From Gliomastix tumulicola (Eukaryota; Ascomycota; Sordariomycetes; Hypocreales; Bionectriaceae): a stretch of DNA of 64,000 nucleotides. A program made the translations under genes and the position numbers. The stretch covers positions 744,001 through 808,000 of the forward strand of contig BCHX01000008.1 of assembly GCA_001599755.1 (NCBI GenBank), read 5' to 3'. The notes beneath the pieces were generated by a model that was not told the origin of the DNA, ran no database searches, and saw only the letters and a program-made list of their open reading frames with translations. Shown here piece after piece: positions 31,053 to 43,561 of this stretch (positions are counted from its first letter, which is position 1; every line of letters starts with the position of its first letter).

Positions 31053-32745
31053 ACCGATATTCTCTGTCAGCTAGCTCAGAAGCAGCCCAGCCATTGGGCG
31101 GAAGGAAGCAGAGGGCAAGATTAGGTGTCTCGATGTTCAAGTAACTTGCCGCCGCAGCATGTCGTATTCTTCCAGGTTCCACGGCGCTACTTGTGCGTGA
31201 GATGATGCTAGGGACTCACATCTCGCCTTACGCCCGCCCGGTGGTCAGCCAAACCACACGCGCCGCCCGCCAGCGTGGCGACTCATGCTTATTGCCTTGC
31301 CATCTGACGGGCTCCCACCGACTGTTAATGCTAGTTCGGCGCGTGCATGAAGCGTCCCTTCCCTTTGCGACTATTACCGAACGCATGTGAATGTACCTAC
31401 CACAGAACAGCTAAAGGCTCGTTGTGGGGGCAATGACACGTCACTCGCACTACCCATCATGTCAACCGATACGACACCTACAAGGGTCGTCATGCAAGGC
31501 AATAACTAAGGGGATGTATGTATTATCATGCGTGTCTTCAGGATGATGCCCCCCCACTTGTGTCGGGTCTAGGGATGGCAGGGCACCTTGGAAGGCTGAT
31601 TGACAGCGGGGCTTGTTCGCAGGATTAGCAGAGCGTCTGTCTGTTCTGAACGGTGCGGTCACAGTTTGGGTGTGAGACTCGGTGAGTACTGCGGTGAACA
31701 ACCTTGTTGATAGCTGAGACCATCTTGTATGCTAGCTACTAAGGTAATGACTGTAGTATATATATATGTGGATGATCATGGTGATGCGTCCGGATTCTTG
31801 AGCTATGCGTGAGCGGTCGCTGAGCATGGCTTACGAAGTAATAAAGCGGCAAGAGGTGGAGTGGGCCCGGAGTCCTCTTAGTAAGGGCAAAATTCGGGAT
31901 GGACAACGGCAAAAGTGGCGGATGAAAACGTAGGGAAAAATTGGTGCGCTCGTTTGCCACTTTTCCTACATGCAGATACTAAGGGCGAAGATGGGAATGG
32001 CATTCGTTGAGCGGTCAAAGTACAAGTATCAGACTCCCTCAGCCGGCCAAGCCCATGTGCAGAATCAGAAATTCAAGGCTAAAGTTCGTCCGTCTCATCC
32101 GCAGGCGCAATCACGGGTTGAAGATGCTAGGCGTTATAACCTGCTGGGGATGAATGGGCCGTCCATGCAGGGCAGCCTTCCTGTCTCTCCGCGCCTTCAC
32201 CGCGGGATGCCCAAGTTTGCGGCGTAGTAGTGCTCGTTCAACAATACTGAGAATGATTTTGCCAATCCACTTACTTATTGCAACGAGTTTGCCATCATGC
32301 CTGGTAAGCCCACAGTTGTAATAATATAACTCTACAACTCTCAGCCAACGTGCAAACGCAAACTTCACGTCTTGCTGGCTGGAGAGAAGCCATCCATCCC
32401 TTTTCGGATCCCAGAAAGTCGGATTAATCTGGCTGTAAAGTCGTTCCCTGACGATACGTGGGCGTCCCAAGACCGTTGCGGCACTCTCGGATGGGGATCT
32501 TCGTGCACTGCATTAGACGAGTGCTAAGGAATCTCTCCTGAACGACCCAAGCTCGCATGTCATATATATAGGATACTTTCAGACCCCTAATGCCCCTCGG
32601 TGTCTTAACCTCCAAAAGCGGCAGCACATGCCTCCAGATCTGGCGGTCTCAACACCAACTAACTTCTCGACTTAGTCTGTCACTAGGGGAATTTTATAGG
32701 ATAGGACCAACACCAATGAGACTTTTCAACACTGCCATTTTCCGA
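31053..32745. other. Intergenic region between caspase-like and glutaminase genes
   Basis: This 1.7 kb holds the caspase-like gene's upstream region at the left. A TATATATATG run near 31757-31766 is the only visible feature. No gene is supported; the frames at 31970-32227 and 32111-32470 look random. Confidence 0.5.
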
Positions 32746-34149
32746 TCACCAGTTGTCTGTCCGAGACAGCGTAGAACAGCCCACGCCTCCGATGAACTCT
32801 CGCGCCTCGGCCTCCGTCTCTACAACACTCAGATGCTCCGTCTTGCCCGTCAGCTCTGTGTCGATCTTCAGCACATCGGATGGGTCAATGACCACGACAC
32901 TTCGGTCATCCGATAGCAGCCGTCTGATGTTCTCGTGGATGATACGGCGGGCAATCTTGTTGAGAGAATAGACATCCCGCAGCGAGAAAACAACGGCACA
33001 GGCATCCGCGTGCTTGCCCGAGCCAGGGTCATCCAAGTCAGGCAGCCCCAGCTCGCGCGTAACAGCGCGTGTGAGACGCTCAGATCCGGAGAAGCGAACG
33101 GCACCGCGCAGACTGAAGATAACGACATCTCTGTCACAGTTGGGATGGTGGTGACCAGCCGCCGTCGTGCCAGACACAATCGTCGCAACGGAGATGCGGA
33201 CGCTGGCGCTGGCAATCTGGCTCGCGTCCATCATGTGCAGTCCCATGTCCCGTGACAGCTGCTGACACATGGCTACACCACGCACGCTGTTCCCGCGCTC
33301 GTCGAGCTTGGGCGAGAATGTCGCGATGCCGACTTGCCCCGGCAGGGATCCAATGATACCGCCAGCCACACCACTCTTGGCCGGGATGCCGACGTTGGAG
33401 ACCCAGTCGCCCGCGGCGTCGTACATGCCGCACGTCGTCATGACAGAGAGGACCTGGCGCACGCTCGTCTGCGGGATGATGTGGTCGCCCGTGACAGGAT
33501 GCACACCCGCATTGCAGAGCGTAGCCGCCATCATCGCCAGATCGCGAACATTGACGTTGATGGCGCACTGCCTGATGTATCCCTTGACGGCGTCGGCCGG
33601 GTCGCACTGGATGATGCCGGCCGCCTTGAGCATGTACCCGATGCCCATGTTGCGATCCGCGTCCTTGAGCTCCGCCTGATACACCTCCTCGTCGACATGC
33701 AGCTGCCGCCCAGCAAGCCGGGACATGGTGGTCAGAATCCGCTCCGTGCGCTGTTCCACCGTCGCATTGGGCGCCACCACGAGTGAATGCGCCGTGATGG
33801 CACCCGCGTTGATCATCGGGTTCATCGGCCGATTACTCCCGCGCTCGAGAGACAGCCGATTGAACGCATCCCCCGACGGCTCGACGCCAATCTTCTCGAG
33901 CACGCGGTCCAGCCCTGCATCCTCGATGGCGAGCGCGTACACAAACGTCTTGGAGATGGACTGGATGCTGAACTCGACGCGGTCGTCGCCCGCCGAGTAC
34001 AGATTGCCGTCGACGGTGGCCAGGGCAACGGCCATGCGCGTCGTGTCCGCCCGGGCGAGCGTGTCGATGTAGCTCGCCGGCTTGCCCGTCTCGATCGGGC
34101 GGGCATTCTCCAGCACCAGGTTGAGATAGTCGGGGATAGGGGACTTCAT
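32746..34149 (-). CDS. glsA-like: Glutaminase, bacterial GlsA type (PF04960), with C-terminal extension
   Basis: A single exon encodes 467 residues from the ATG at 34149. The serine-dependent beta-lactamase-like glutaminase fold covers about residues 20-305. The catalytic S-x-x-K motif is Ser64 and Lys67 in FSIQSISKTF. Other family blocks are GSNRPMNPMINAGAI, GYMLKAAG, and PAKSGVAGGIIGSLPGQVGIATFSP. The remaining 160 residues include a strand-helix pattern (CDRDVVIFSLRGAVRFSG..., SVVVIDPSDVLK) resembling the STAS-like tail seen in some bacterial and fungal GlsA proteins. The reaction is L-glutamine + water to glutamate + ammonia (EC 3.5.1.2). It is independent of the fungal gamma-glutamyl or TanA-type glutaminases. 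The lack of introns fits an old bacterial origin. It is followed on the same strand by a GH3 gene upstream in coordinates, with no functional link evident. Confidence 0.92.
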   Translation of the reverse strand: MKSPIPDYLNLVLENARPIETGKPASYIDTLARADTTRMAVALATVDGNLYSAGDDRVEFSIQSISKTFVYALAIEDAGLDRVLEKIGVEPSGDAFNRLSLERGSNRPMNPMINAGAITAHSLVVAPNATVEQRTERILTTMSRLAGRQLHVDEEVYQAELKDADRNMGIGYMLKAAGIIQCDPADAVKGYIRQCAINVNVRDLAMMAATLCNAGVHPVTGDHIIPQTSVRQVLSVMTTCGMYDAAGDWVSNVGIPAKSGVAGGIIGSLPGQVGIATFSPKLDERGNSVRGVAMCQQLSRDMGLHMMDASQIASASVRISVATIVSGTTAAGHHHPNCDRDVVIFSLRGAVRFSGSERLTRAVTRELGLPDLDDPGSGKHADACAVVFSLRDVYSLNKIARRIIHENIRRLLSDDRSVVVIDPSDVLKIDTELTGKTEHLSVVETEAEAREFIGGVGCSTLSRTDNW

Positions 34150-34441
34150 TATCGCGCGTTTATCTTTTATCGTTTATCAGGATAACGGATGAGCGGCAAG
34201 GGAAATCCCACGGGCGGCACGGTGCAGGTGCGGAGGTTGCATCAGCGTCGAAAATGGCTCGGGGAGAGGTGGGGGAAGGTTCTTCTGTTAGGTACTAGAG
34301 ATATATATCGGGCTATTCCGGATGCAGACGATGGTGTGTCTTGGTGACACTCGCTACTACCTAAGCTTGATGAGTTTGCAGTGTTAGGGTCTCAAGCCAT
34401 CCAGTGTCTCAGAGCTACAGCACTGATTTGGCTTCCTCTAT

Positions 34442-36803
34442 CTACTTTTCGGCCGGCCACTCATCCAACACGACTTTCTCCCCCGTCAATGTGAGCTCGG
34501 CAGTCGCCAGCGTCGGCTCATCCAGCAGAAGTGTGTATGTGCCAGGGTACAACACCGTGTCGCCATTTTCCTCCACACGCGCCAGGTTCGTGACTGTCCA
34601 ATTAAGTGACGCACTTCTGCTCTCGCCGCCCTCGATGCCGAGCAGCCGCGTGTACGTCGCGAGTGTCTTGATGGGATGCGGGGGAGGCCCGTTGTCGGAA
34701 GTGACGAACACGAGGGCCACGTAATCCGAGGCTCGGTCGCCGATGTTGGAGACTTCGATTGAGAGGGGTGGCAGCGCACAGAGATCCTGGTAGGTCTCAG
34801 TGCAGCCTGCGAGCAGTGTCTGAATATTCGCCGTCGCATTGGACTGCTGCGTGGAGAACGACACGTCAAAGTCGCTGTAGTGCAGCCCATATCCGAACGG
34901 CAGCACCGGCGAGGGATACCAGCGATACGTCCGGCCGGGGAGCTCGTCTGTCGGCCGCAGATTCATGTCCGTCATTGGCACGAGCTCCGTGTAGTTAGAC
35001 GGGTACATCGTGATGGACAGACGGCCAGCAGGTGCAGTCTTGCCAGTGAGAAGATTGACCACAGCTGTGCCACCGTCTTGACCTGGCCACGAGGCCCAGA
35101 AGATCCCATTCACCCAATCTGCGTCCAGATATTGACTATCATCTAGATGATCTCCAAGCTGGACGATGATGAGCGGCTTGTCTAGCTCCCCGAGCTTGCG
35201 GACGAGCTCTGCCTGAGCAGGGGCCCAGTCGAGGTGCGTCCGGTCCAGAGTCTCGCCCGCGAGTGAAGTGTCGAACCCGCCGAAGTAGATGACATAGTCA
35301 GCATCTGCAGCAGCAGCCAGGGCAGGCTCCGTCCAATTATCCGGGGCATCTGCACCCTCGAGAATAGGCCCGTGTGACGCGGCAACATTTAAGCCCAGCT
35401 GACGGGCAGCGTGGACCGGCGAATGCAGGTAAGGGGCGCGGCCGTGATAGCCACCCTGCAGCTTGGACTCATCCTCGGCCCAGAAACCAATCATGGCAAT
35501 CTTCGTCAAGTTATTGATGGCAAGAGGGAGCGTTCCATCATTCTTCATAAGGACAATGCCACTCTCAGCAGCCTTGAGGGCGAGATCCTGCGCCTGAGGC
35601 GTGTTCACATCCTCCCAAGACAGCGAGGACCAGACAGACTCATCGCCGTCAAAGTACCCGGCCCGAATCAAGCCCTCATACAGGCGCTTCAGGGCCCTAT
35701 CGATGGTACTCTCATCCAGCAGACCCTGCTGCCATGCGCCGGGGATATCTGATGAGGACTCATACTCGCACGAGGTGTCCATCCCAGCCTCGAAGCATAG
35801 GGCTGTCCCTTCCGCGTTGGTTTCGGCGTACTTGTGGTTGAGTGAGACGTCGAGAACAGCTTCACAGTCGCTGGTGACATAGTTGTTATGTTCCGTCCAG
35901 CCCCAGTGCTCGCGGAGGATCGTCTCCAGTAGGTAGCTGTTCGCACAGGCGGGAATGCCATTCACGGCGTTGTAAGCACACATGATAGACCCGCATCCCT
36001 CGTCCCGAGTACATGTCTGGAAGGGCGCGATGTAGTACTCGGCAAGATCCTGCGGCGCGATAATGGCGTTGAAGTCATGCCTCGTCGTGCCGTTCCAATC
36101 CTCAAAGTCGTTGCCCACGTAGTGCTTGCAGGTCGCCACAACGCGACGCTCCTCTTCAGGTCCTTCCAGACCGCGAACCATTCGCTCAGCATACCGCTTA
36201 ACACGCAGCACATCCTCGCCGGGTGTCTCTGAGCCACGACCCCAGCGAGGGTCTTTGAATGGGTTCACATTGGGCGTCCAGTAATCGAGACCGGCGTACC
36301 CTGCATTTCCCCAAGCGCGGGCCTCGGTGCCGATGACAGAGCCGATGGCCTCTGTCAGCTCGTCGTCGAACGTGGCGGCAATGAGCACAGGCATGGGGAA
36401 AGATGTGGCACTGCTCCATGGGCCGGAGTCCGCGTATCGAACGCCCGGGGCGTAAGCAACGCCATAGAGAGCCTCATTCCACCAGTTGTAGAAGGGAAGC
36501 CGCAGGCGGTCGGTTCCGTTCGATTGACTTTTTCCCAACCGGTTAGAAGAGCGCTCTACGGGTAGGAGAGTCCGACAACATTACTCACCTAATGATGTTT
36601 TGAAGCTTCTCTTCGGGTTCTAGAAGTGCCACGAGTGCGGCTGCTCTTTCAGCGGGTGATGCGGACGTGTCGCAAACTTGGGTTGAGGCAAGAGGGCCAC
36701 CAGCACAGTCTGGGAACTCCCGAACGCGGTCCTGATCGTGGTCTTGAGCTATTCCCCTCCCCGCCAATGACACAATAGATGTGAGTACAAGCAAGTGGTG
36801 CAT
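34442..36803 (-). CDS. Secreted GH3 beta-xylosidase
   Basis: Exons 36589-36803 and 34442-36527 are joined over a 61-bp intron (GTGAGT, branch TTCTAACCG, AAAAAG, phase 2), giving 766 residues. This acceptor restores the conserved KLQNIIS...LPFYNWWNEALYGVA block. The signal peptide is MHHLLVLTSIVSLAGRGIAQ. The GH3 N-terminal barrel contains WTPNVNPFKDPRWGRGSETPGED and the nucleophile Asp292 in YVTSDCEAV, which has the SDC form typical of fungal beta-xylosidases. The C-terminal alpha/beta sandwich and fibronectin III-like domain (PFGYGLHYSDF onward) are complete. The enzyme releases xylose from xylooligosaccharides outside the cell during hemicellulose breakdown. The ATG at 36803 is chosen for the signal peptide; a TATATAT box lies about 80 bp upstream. 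Confidence 0.93.
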
Positions 36804-38024
36804 GGTGTCTCTTTTCCGTCGGACTTCACCTCTGACCAAGAAAGGGGGTGGAATATAGGGCAAGGGAGGAAACGTGGATGCTATATATCACCTCTACTCT
36901 AGATGTCTACCCCCCAAACAGCCCGTTCTTCCCCGCCTTACTTCCTGATGACTTTAGGCTCATTGATGTTGCCATTTCCCCCAATGCTCGGCTGGACTGT
37001 CGACGTGAGCGGGACATGGCGATCAGAGGTGATCAACGATGTCCGGAGGTAGGAGACGGGAATTTTGCGCATATTATGATTGGCGCGGATAGGACACCGT
37101 TATTCTACTCCAACTGAAGCCTACAGCCGCATTGCAACGGCTTGTAAATCCGGCAAGAGAGTGCAGGGATCGACAATGTGAACGCGGGGGTGACAGGGCC
37201 TGCTTAGGCTAAAATCATGACCGTTGTGAAAAAGCAACAGTCTTGGACACTCAAGACATTTTTACCAGTAGGGCTGAATCATTATATCAGTCCACCTTTG
37301 TCTTTCAGCCATCAAACGCATGTGTAATCCCGCCAGTGCACTCTTCGCACATATATTTTGCCATTTGGAACAGCCACACTGCTACTTCCGACCACACACC
37401 TCAGGCTCATAGCTGCATCAGGGTTCGAGGCTACTCTCCTCTCGAGCAAAGGGTCAGTCATAAGTGCCCCATATGCCCATGCCATATGCACGCGACCACT
37501 ATATCTTCGGCCTTTTGCCGCCCATTTCTATGCAACCATCTGACACGGAACACCAAGGCGATCTTTGGCGAAGAGCCCCTCCAAAAACTCACCTATAGCA
37601 GTATTGCGATGCTCCACGAAGCTTTTGGTCAGGTTGAAGAACCGAAAACACCTTCTTGATATATATGACTGACAGCGCCCCGAGCCAAATAATCTGACCC
37701 CCTATAATCGTGATGATTCAACAACGTATTCCAGGTCCTATTTCACTATCCCATCAGTAGACTAATTTTCTTACCGCCTTGGGCCATGAAAATCCATGAC
37801 AATGGGACGCCGACGATCAGTGGCCCTTTTCATAGTGTTGATTTTGCCACAAGCCTGCGGGGCAGCAGCGCTTATAAATCGGACAAATTAATCAACTTAA
37901 TAATGAGAGCAGCAATGGAGGAGTGAGTAATGAAGATAAATACCGTATCTGCTGCTGGTTAAAATCTGCGCGGTGAGACAAGAGAAAAAAGGTTGAGAAA
38001 AGCAACGTTTCAAGGTCATCAGCG
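36804..38024. other. Shared upstream region of GH3 and alcohol dehydrogenase genes
   Basis: These 1.2 kb separate two divergently transcribed genes. The open frame 37243-37659 has no recognisable motif and is not called. Nothing else is visible. Confidence 0.5.
36882..36888 (-). promoter_or_regulatory. TATA box of the GH3 gene
   Basis: The sequence TATATAT lies about 80 bp upstream of the chosen start codon at 36803, in an AT-rich patch. Confidence 0.4.
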
Positions 38025-39178
38025 ATGTCTCAACAGTGGATTGTCAAGCTACATGAAGACGGCACCAGGTCGCTGGAGCGCCAAGAGGTCAACCCAAATC
38101 ACGATGACCTTGGGGACAGCGAGGTCCTTGTAAAATGTAAGAGAAACACCAGACTTATGGCGTCCCAATGGTACTAACTCTTCGTCAAGTGCAGGGCGCT
38201 TCCATCAATGTAAGCCAAATCTGTGATAGCCCATCAACATGGCACTAACACGATCAGTTTCGCGACTTGATGGCAGTCGAGGGCAACTATCCATGGGAAA
38301 TGTCCCCTGACGTCGTGGCAGGCTCCGACGGCGCCGGGACTGTCCTCGCTGTGGGCAAAAAGGCGACTCGTTTTGTACCTGGAGACAAAGTTGTCACGAC
38401 GCTATTCACAGATCACCTCTCTGGGCCAGTCACACCTGCGACGTCTGCAGGCGCCCTGGGAACAGCAGTCGACGGAACATTTCGCACTCACGGCATCTTT
38501 GACGAGCAGGCGCTTGTCAGAATGCCCAAAGGACTGAGCTTTGTCGAGGCGTCGACGCTCAGCTGCGCAGGGGTCACCGCCTGGAATGCCGTCTTCGGTC
38601 TACCTGGAAGGGAGCCCAAGCCTGGGCATTGGGTTCTGACGCAGGGGACAGGGGGTGTAAGCCTTTTCGCATTGCAGTTTGCGAAGGCAGCTGGGGCACG
38701 CGTCATTGCCACGACTGGCTCGGATGAAAAGATTGCCTTGCTTAAAAGGCTCGGGGCCGACCATGTTATCAACTATCGACAGACGCCAGGGTGGGGAAAG
38801 ACGGCAAAAGAACTCACAGGTGGAAGAGGAGTCGACCTTGTGGTTGAGGTCGGCGGACCAGCTACTCTGGCGCAGAGCGTCGAGAGCATCAGATTGGAAG
38901 GCACAATGAGCATCCTTGGCGCCGTCAGTGGCATCACCGAGAATCAGGGACAGCCGAGACTCCTGGATGCGTGGCTCAATCTTTTCACTGCACGGGGTCT
39001 TTGGTTGGGGAACAGAGAGCAGATGGAGGCCATGTGCGCCGCCATTGAAGCAGATGTTGAGCGACTGCGACCCGTCGTTGATCCGAATGTTTTCACTCTT
39101 GATCAACTCAAGGAGGCATACGAATATCTGGGGGCCGGGAAGCACACTGGGAAGGTGGGCATCGAGATTAGTGAGTAA
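38025..39178 (+). CDS. Medium-chain (zinc-type/quinone oxidoreductase-like) alcohol dehydrogenase
   Basis: Three exons are proposed: 38025-38136, a 20-nt exon 38190-38209, and 38258-39178, giving 350 residues. The first intron's acceptor is CGTCAAG rather than the nearby GTGCAG. Only the former restores the frame and gives the conserved VLVKLQGASINFRD. The GroES-like N-terminal fold has DVVAGSDGAGTVLAVG. The Rossmann fold carries TQGTGGVSLFALQFAKAAGARVIATTGS, the NAD(P) motif of MDR enzymes. The structural zinc cysteines are absent, as in quinone-oxidoreductase-like members. The reaction is NAD(P)H-dependent reduction or oxidation of a small carbonyl or alcohol. It converges with a P450 gene 231 bp away, so the two may share a pathway (weak inference). 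Confidence 0.9.
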
Positions 39179-39409
39179 GGTCCCTTGCCTTGCCTCCGCC
39201 GTGCAACTAGCATGGTAGGAGGAGGCTGAAAAAAGTAGAGAATCCAGGGTGTGGTGTCAGGGAATGCCCATTTAGAAGAGAATGAAGACAAGATATCGAC
39301 TTCATTATTAAGTAACAATAACAAACCACCACCTTTTAAGCTACCAAACTGCGATCTTACACCAACAAAAAGGCATCACTGCCATGATACGATTCCCTCA
39401 GACGTATGG

Positions 39410-41060
39410 CTATCTTTTCTTCCCTTCATTCCAATCGCGATCAGTCATGTCAAGCCATGCAATATCTCCATACTCATTTGACGCTCCAGCCTTGAGGTCA
39501 TATATCAACTGCGCATGCGAGGCGGTTCGTGGCGATATCTCGTATTTGAACTTGTCAGGATGGCTAATAAGTCCAGGCATTGGCGTAAGCGTCGGCCGGT
39601 CCTTCGTCCCATCCTCATTGACGCCAGCTCTGATCTGAAACACCGCGAGCGTCTGTGCAATGGTCAGGAAGATCTCTGACTCGGCAAAGACCCGTCCAGG
39701 ACAGCTTCGCTTGCCGAAGCCGAAAGTGTACGCTTTAAGATCCGGCTCATTCCGGGGCTCGCAATAGCGGGACGGGTCAAACTTGTCGGGCTCGCTGAAT
39801 CGCTCGGGGTCGTGGCAGAACCACCAGACGGCGGGGAGAAGATATGCACCCTTGGGAATAGTGTACTCCTCAAAGGAAATATCTTCCTCGGCCACATGAG
39901 CCAGTCCCATCGGTCCCACCGGATTCCACCGAAATGTCTCCGATACGATTCTGCTGACGTACGAGAGGCTCTCACGATCGGCCAGGCAAGGAAGCCGGGT
40001 ACCTCCCGTCACCCGGTCGATCTCATCCTGAGCCTGTTTTTGAACGTCGGGGTACATGATCATGGCCAGGAAGAAGCTCTCCAGCGAGCCGACGATCGTA
40101 TCTGTGCCACCCGAGTACAGGCTTGCCGCAGACCACTTGGTGTCTTCTTCTTGCTCCAAGGTGAGTGTCTGATCCGGTGACTCGTTGATGGATTGCAGTA
40201 TGTCGGATGTGTACGAAGCTTGATGGTTTCCGCGAGCCATGCGCTTCCGGACAAAGTCGTATGGGATGTTCGCCACATCAGAGTTCAATTTCTTCCACTG
40301 TCGTGCTGTCTGCTTCAATCTCGTCCCGGGAAGCCAGTCCGGTAGTTGACTCAGTTGAGGGACAGCGTCGACAAACCAGGCTAGAGGAACCGTGGCAGCT
40401 GAGAAATTGAGCAGCATTTTCTCAATCAATGTAACAAGAGGGTCTGGTGCCCTTCGATCAATGGCATAGCCATAAGTCATGTTGAGCATGACAGCACCAG
40501 TGGCACTAATCAGTTGTTAGTCAGAATCTCACCAACCACAGCCGGACACAAACGTACGTGTGGAGATTCTGGACCAGATCGTTTGGTCTATGCAGCATCT
40601 GGCGGAGAAATTGTGTGCTTTCGGCCTCCATGATCTGACTGTACCGGTCGGGTGTGCCTATTCCCCTCTTCAGTAGCCTCCGCCTCTGATGATAGTGTTC
40701 GTTGGGCTGGCTAAGAGCAAGTATCTCATCAAATCCGCAGAGGCTCTGCGCGAACTTGAATACGGGTCGGCGAGTCGTTTTTGCTGCCAGTTTCTCCAAG
40801 AGCAGACGCGCCGTCGGCAAGTCGTGAATGATGACCATGGTCGTGCCCATAACGCTGACCGAGCTGACGGGGCCATACTTGTCTTTGTGTGAGAGCCAGT
40901 GCCTGAACTCTGGCTGCCCGCTTGGAGGTAGATCTAGGAGATTTCCGATCAGTGGCTTCGGCTTGGGGCCTGGTGGGAGGCCCAGACTCTTCCGTGGTCG
41001 AGCGAAAGCGACAAAGAGCAGTGCCGCCACGGCGCAAATACCGACAAGCATATGCACCAT
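39410..41060 (-). CDS. Cytochrome P450 monooxygenase, OrdA/CYP64-like
   Basis: Exons 40558-41060 and 39410-40505 are joined over a 52-bp intron (GTACGT..GATTAG, phase 2), giving 532 residues. An N-terminal membrane anchor (MLVGICAVAALLFVAFA) and the proline-rich hinge LGLPPGPKPKPLIGNLLDLP place it at the endoplasmic reticulum. The I-helix motif is SGGTDT, the ExxR motif is ETFR, and the heme-binding loop FGFGKRSCPGR has its ligand Cys436. The overall pattern resembles the OrdA group (O-methylsterigmatocystin oxidoreductase-like), a large fungal set with many unknown substrates, so no substrate is claimed. Convergent with the alcohol dehydrogenase. Confidence 0.92.
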
Positions 41061-42403
41061 CGTGACTATTTGCAGAGATTATCGATCAAAGTACGCGAAC
41101 GAGGCCCAAGAGGAGATGACCTGGACAAATTGATGAGATTTGAGGGGAGTAGTGTAGGAGAGATCATTATATGTATGCATGCGTCGCACGACAGCACACC
41201 TCCCCACCACCGTCTTACATCTGTAAGACAGAGAGGCACACCATACGTGCTGCCTTACGCCTTATGGACGCACATGAGGCCACCGATACCCAGTTAAAAC
41301 CGCCGTCATGAAGCCCCGTAGTGAGACTGTCGAGAGACATAGCGTCATACTGTCCAATCGCACCAACGAGAGAGCATCACCCCCCCTCCAAGAGAGGTTT
41401 AAGGCAAATGTGCCAAGAAGCTTACTGACGTTTAGCCTGCAGGTGCGATGCTGTGGACAAATTGAAGTGCCAAAAAGTACCGAGACGTGCATACAATCAC
41501 ACCCTCCCTTTAGGAAAAAACGGGGTCTGTGAGACATGAGACCCTTTGCAGCAGCCACTAAGATCTCTGGCCTTACTGCGACCTTTTGATGATGGGATCG
41601 TCGGGTCCTCTGAACACGTCAGCACTCGGCCGTAATCAAGGACTTTTCTTCCGCGTTCTTCCCCCTCCGTGTCTCTGGCTTTGTTTAGCACGTCATGAGA
41701 TGAGGGGGCCAGCACTCGCTTGTACGGCCGTGGACCGTCAATGAGAAGAGTGATGACTTCAAAGCCAAGAGACCGTCTCCAAATCATCGAAGCTTTACAT
41801 ACTCGGCCCCCGATCTAGTGGCCCCAGGTTCGGCCAAATACGCCCGTCACCCAGCGGCTGCCTCCCGACCAGCCCCATGGAGTGGCCCAGAGGAAGAGAC
41901 GGGCCTTCCTCTAGGCCAGACTACTCGGTGTCAAAAAAGGCTAGGTATTAAACCAGTACACAGGGGTCGCTAGGCCGGCCAGCATCTTATCTCGATTTTT
42001 ATTTATCTATTTCTTCCCTTTGGAAGCGACAGTGACGATCCTCAAGGAAGACCAATGCACGGCGCTCAGTCCCGCGCGAGACAGATCGCACTCTAGCTAA
42101 GAATGTATGACGCAAACTTAGAGGCGACGCTATGATAGTCTAGCTAAGCGGCAGTCTGAGTGACCACGCGCAGCATAACGATAGACGAGCTCCCGTCGGC
42201 AGACAAGAACAGCTTCCTAGAATAGATTCACCTACACTTGATCCTAATGCGCGCGAGCAGCGCTTCCCCTCCTGTCGCCTCGCGAATCCCTGTCAACCTT
42301 GCATGATCATGTCGAGTCCCATGTCTCCAATATAAGATAGTGTGTAGCCAGCCTTGCGCATTGCAAATTCGGAGTGGGCGGGTTTGAAGTTGTCCAGCCT
42401 ACA
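41061..42403. other. Intergenic region between P450 and paralogue B
   Basis: This 1.3 kb stretch is the P450 upstream region and the 3' flank of paralogue B. I see no gene, repeat or RNA in it. Confidence 0.5.
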
Positions 42404-43561
42404 CTAGGCAGTTTCAGTTTCAGTTTCGGGCTGCTTGCAAAGCTTCTGAAACATCTCAATCACCATTTTGGGCTTGTGAAGAGGGACACGCCAGTACTCG
42501 ACCCGAAGACCATCGCACCGTGACTCTTTGGAGGGGTTGTCAAACTTGTCCAGGAATTCAGGACTGATCCGTGCCTGATAGATGTAAACTTGGTTCAGCA
42601 TAGAGCCGCGGTGAAGGATCAAGGTGAACTACCATCTCGTATTAGCCATCCGGAACTGCTGGGTCTTATTGCTCCATACATACCGTCATAGTCGTCGACG
42701 CGCTCGCACGCTGCCTCTGTCGTTGGGCCAGAGCAATCAGTACAGCTACGATGTACGGATCCTCGAACTGCTTTGGCGGCTGAACTCTTCGCAGCTCGGT
42801 TTCGCGAGAGGAACGTGTGGCGTCACTGTCGTCTGCGTTCTGTCTGTGCAGACGTATGACGTGACGGCGACGCAGCGTTCGGATGGTACCGAGATGGATG
42901 TATGCGATAGTCGCGACACGTGAAGGAGAGAAAATGCCATCTATTCCGAGTTTGCTCATGCGCTTGTGGCCGAATCGAAAGGGTACGAATTTACACCTAT
43001 TGGTGAGGTGTGAGTGAGCGCGTGGTCAACCTGATAGCGAATATGATTCGGATGGGGGAGATTGCCGCGACATGCTTACATTTTACCAAGAACGCCCAGT
43101 TCAACAAAGAGGTCCTGGATGGCACCCAAATATGAATACATCGTGGGCCGGCCCCGAACGCACTCCATTCGGGTGATGAGGCGCTCCCAATCGCTTCGGA
43201 GAGGAGCTGCGTCGGCCTTCTCATGGGGTGAGTCTGGCACGACCAGAGGATCAAATCTGCATCCAAGCAGTGTCAACAGCTCAGACGTCCAGATGATCGG
43301 GGAGACGAAAGTATGAGTTTGATCGTGTTCTCGCATGATGTCGCTGATTGAGCCGGGTTCTGGCTTGGCGAGCGCGGACGCGAACAGACTGTGGTGCTGC
43401 TTCTCAGGCGCGTCTGCAGGAGAGCCGGAGTCTTCTTCATCATTTTGGGGATGTCGCAGCCTGAGCGAAAACTGGAGCTGCGAGATTGATGTATTGGGAG
43501 CCATTGGCGATACTTGGGGCGTTGGTTGCGCCGTAGAGGATTCGGGGTTAGGCGCCATCAT
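42404..43561 (-). CDS. Unrecognised protein, paralogue B of the gene at 16260-17409
   Basis: Exons 43080-43561, 42684-42996 and 42404-42628 are joined over introns of 83 bp (phase 2) and 55 bp (phase 0), giving 339 residues. The structure matches paralogue A exactly in exon number and intron phase. The proteins align from the N-terminus (ESSTAQPT) to the C-terminus (EFLDKFDNPS, then a YWRV-like block and QKLCKQP). The N-terminal region is low complexity. A central stretch TIRTLRRRHVIRLHRQ is basic. There is no signal peptide, membrane segment or catalytic motif that I can name. Two ATGs occur in tandem at 43561 and 43558; the first is used. It diverges from the HNH_2-like gene across a 445-bp shared upstream region. 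Confidence 0.72.

Noticed and set aside
37243..37659. Open frame of 138 codons between the GH3 and alcohol dehydrogenase genes.
   Set aside because: No family resemblance, and the surrounding sequence looks like ordinary AT-rich upstream DNA.
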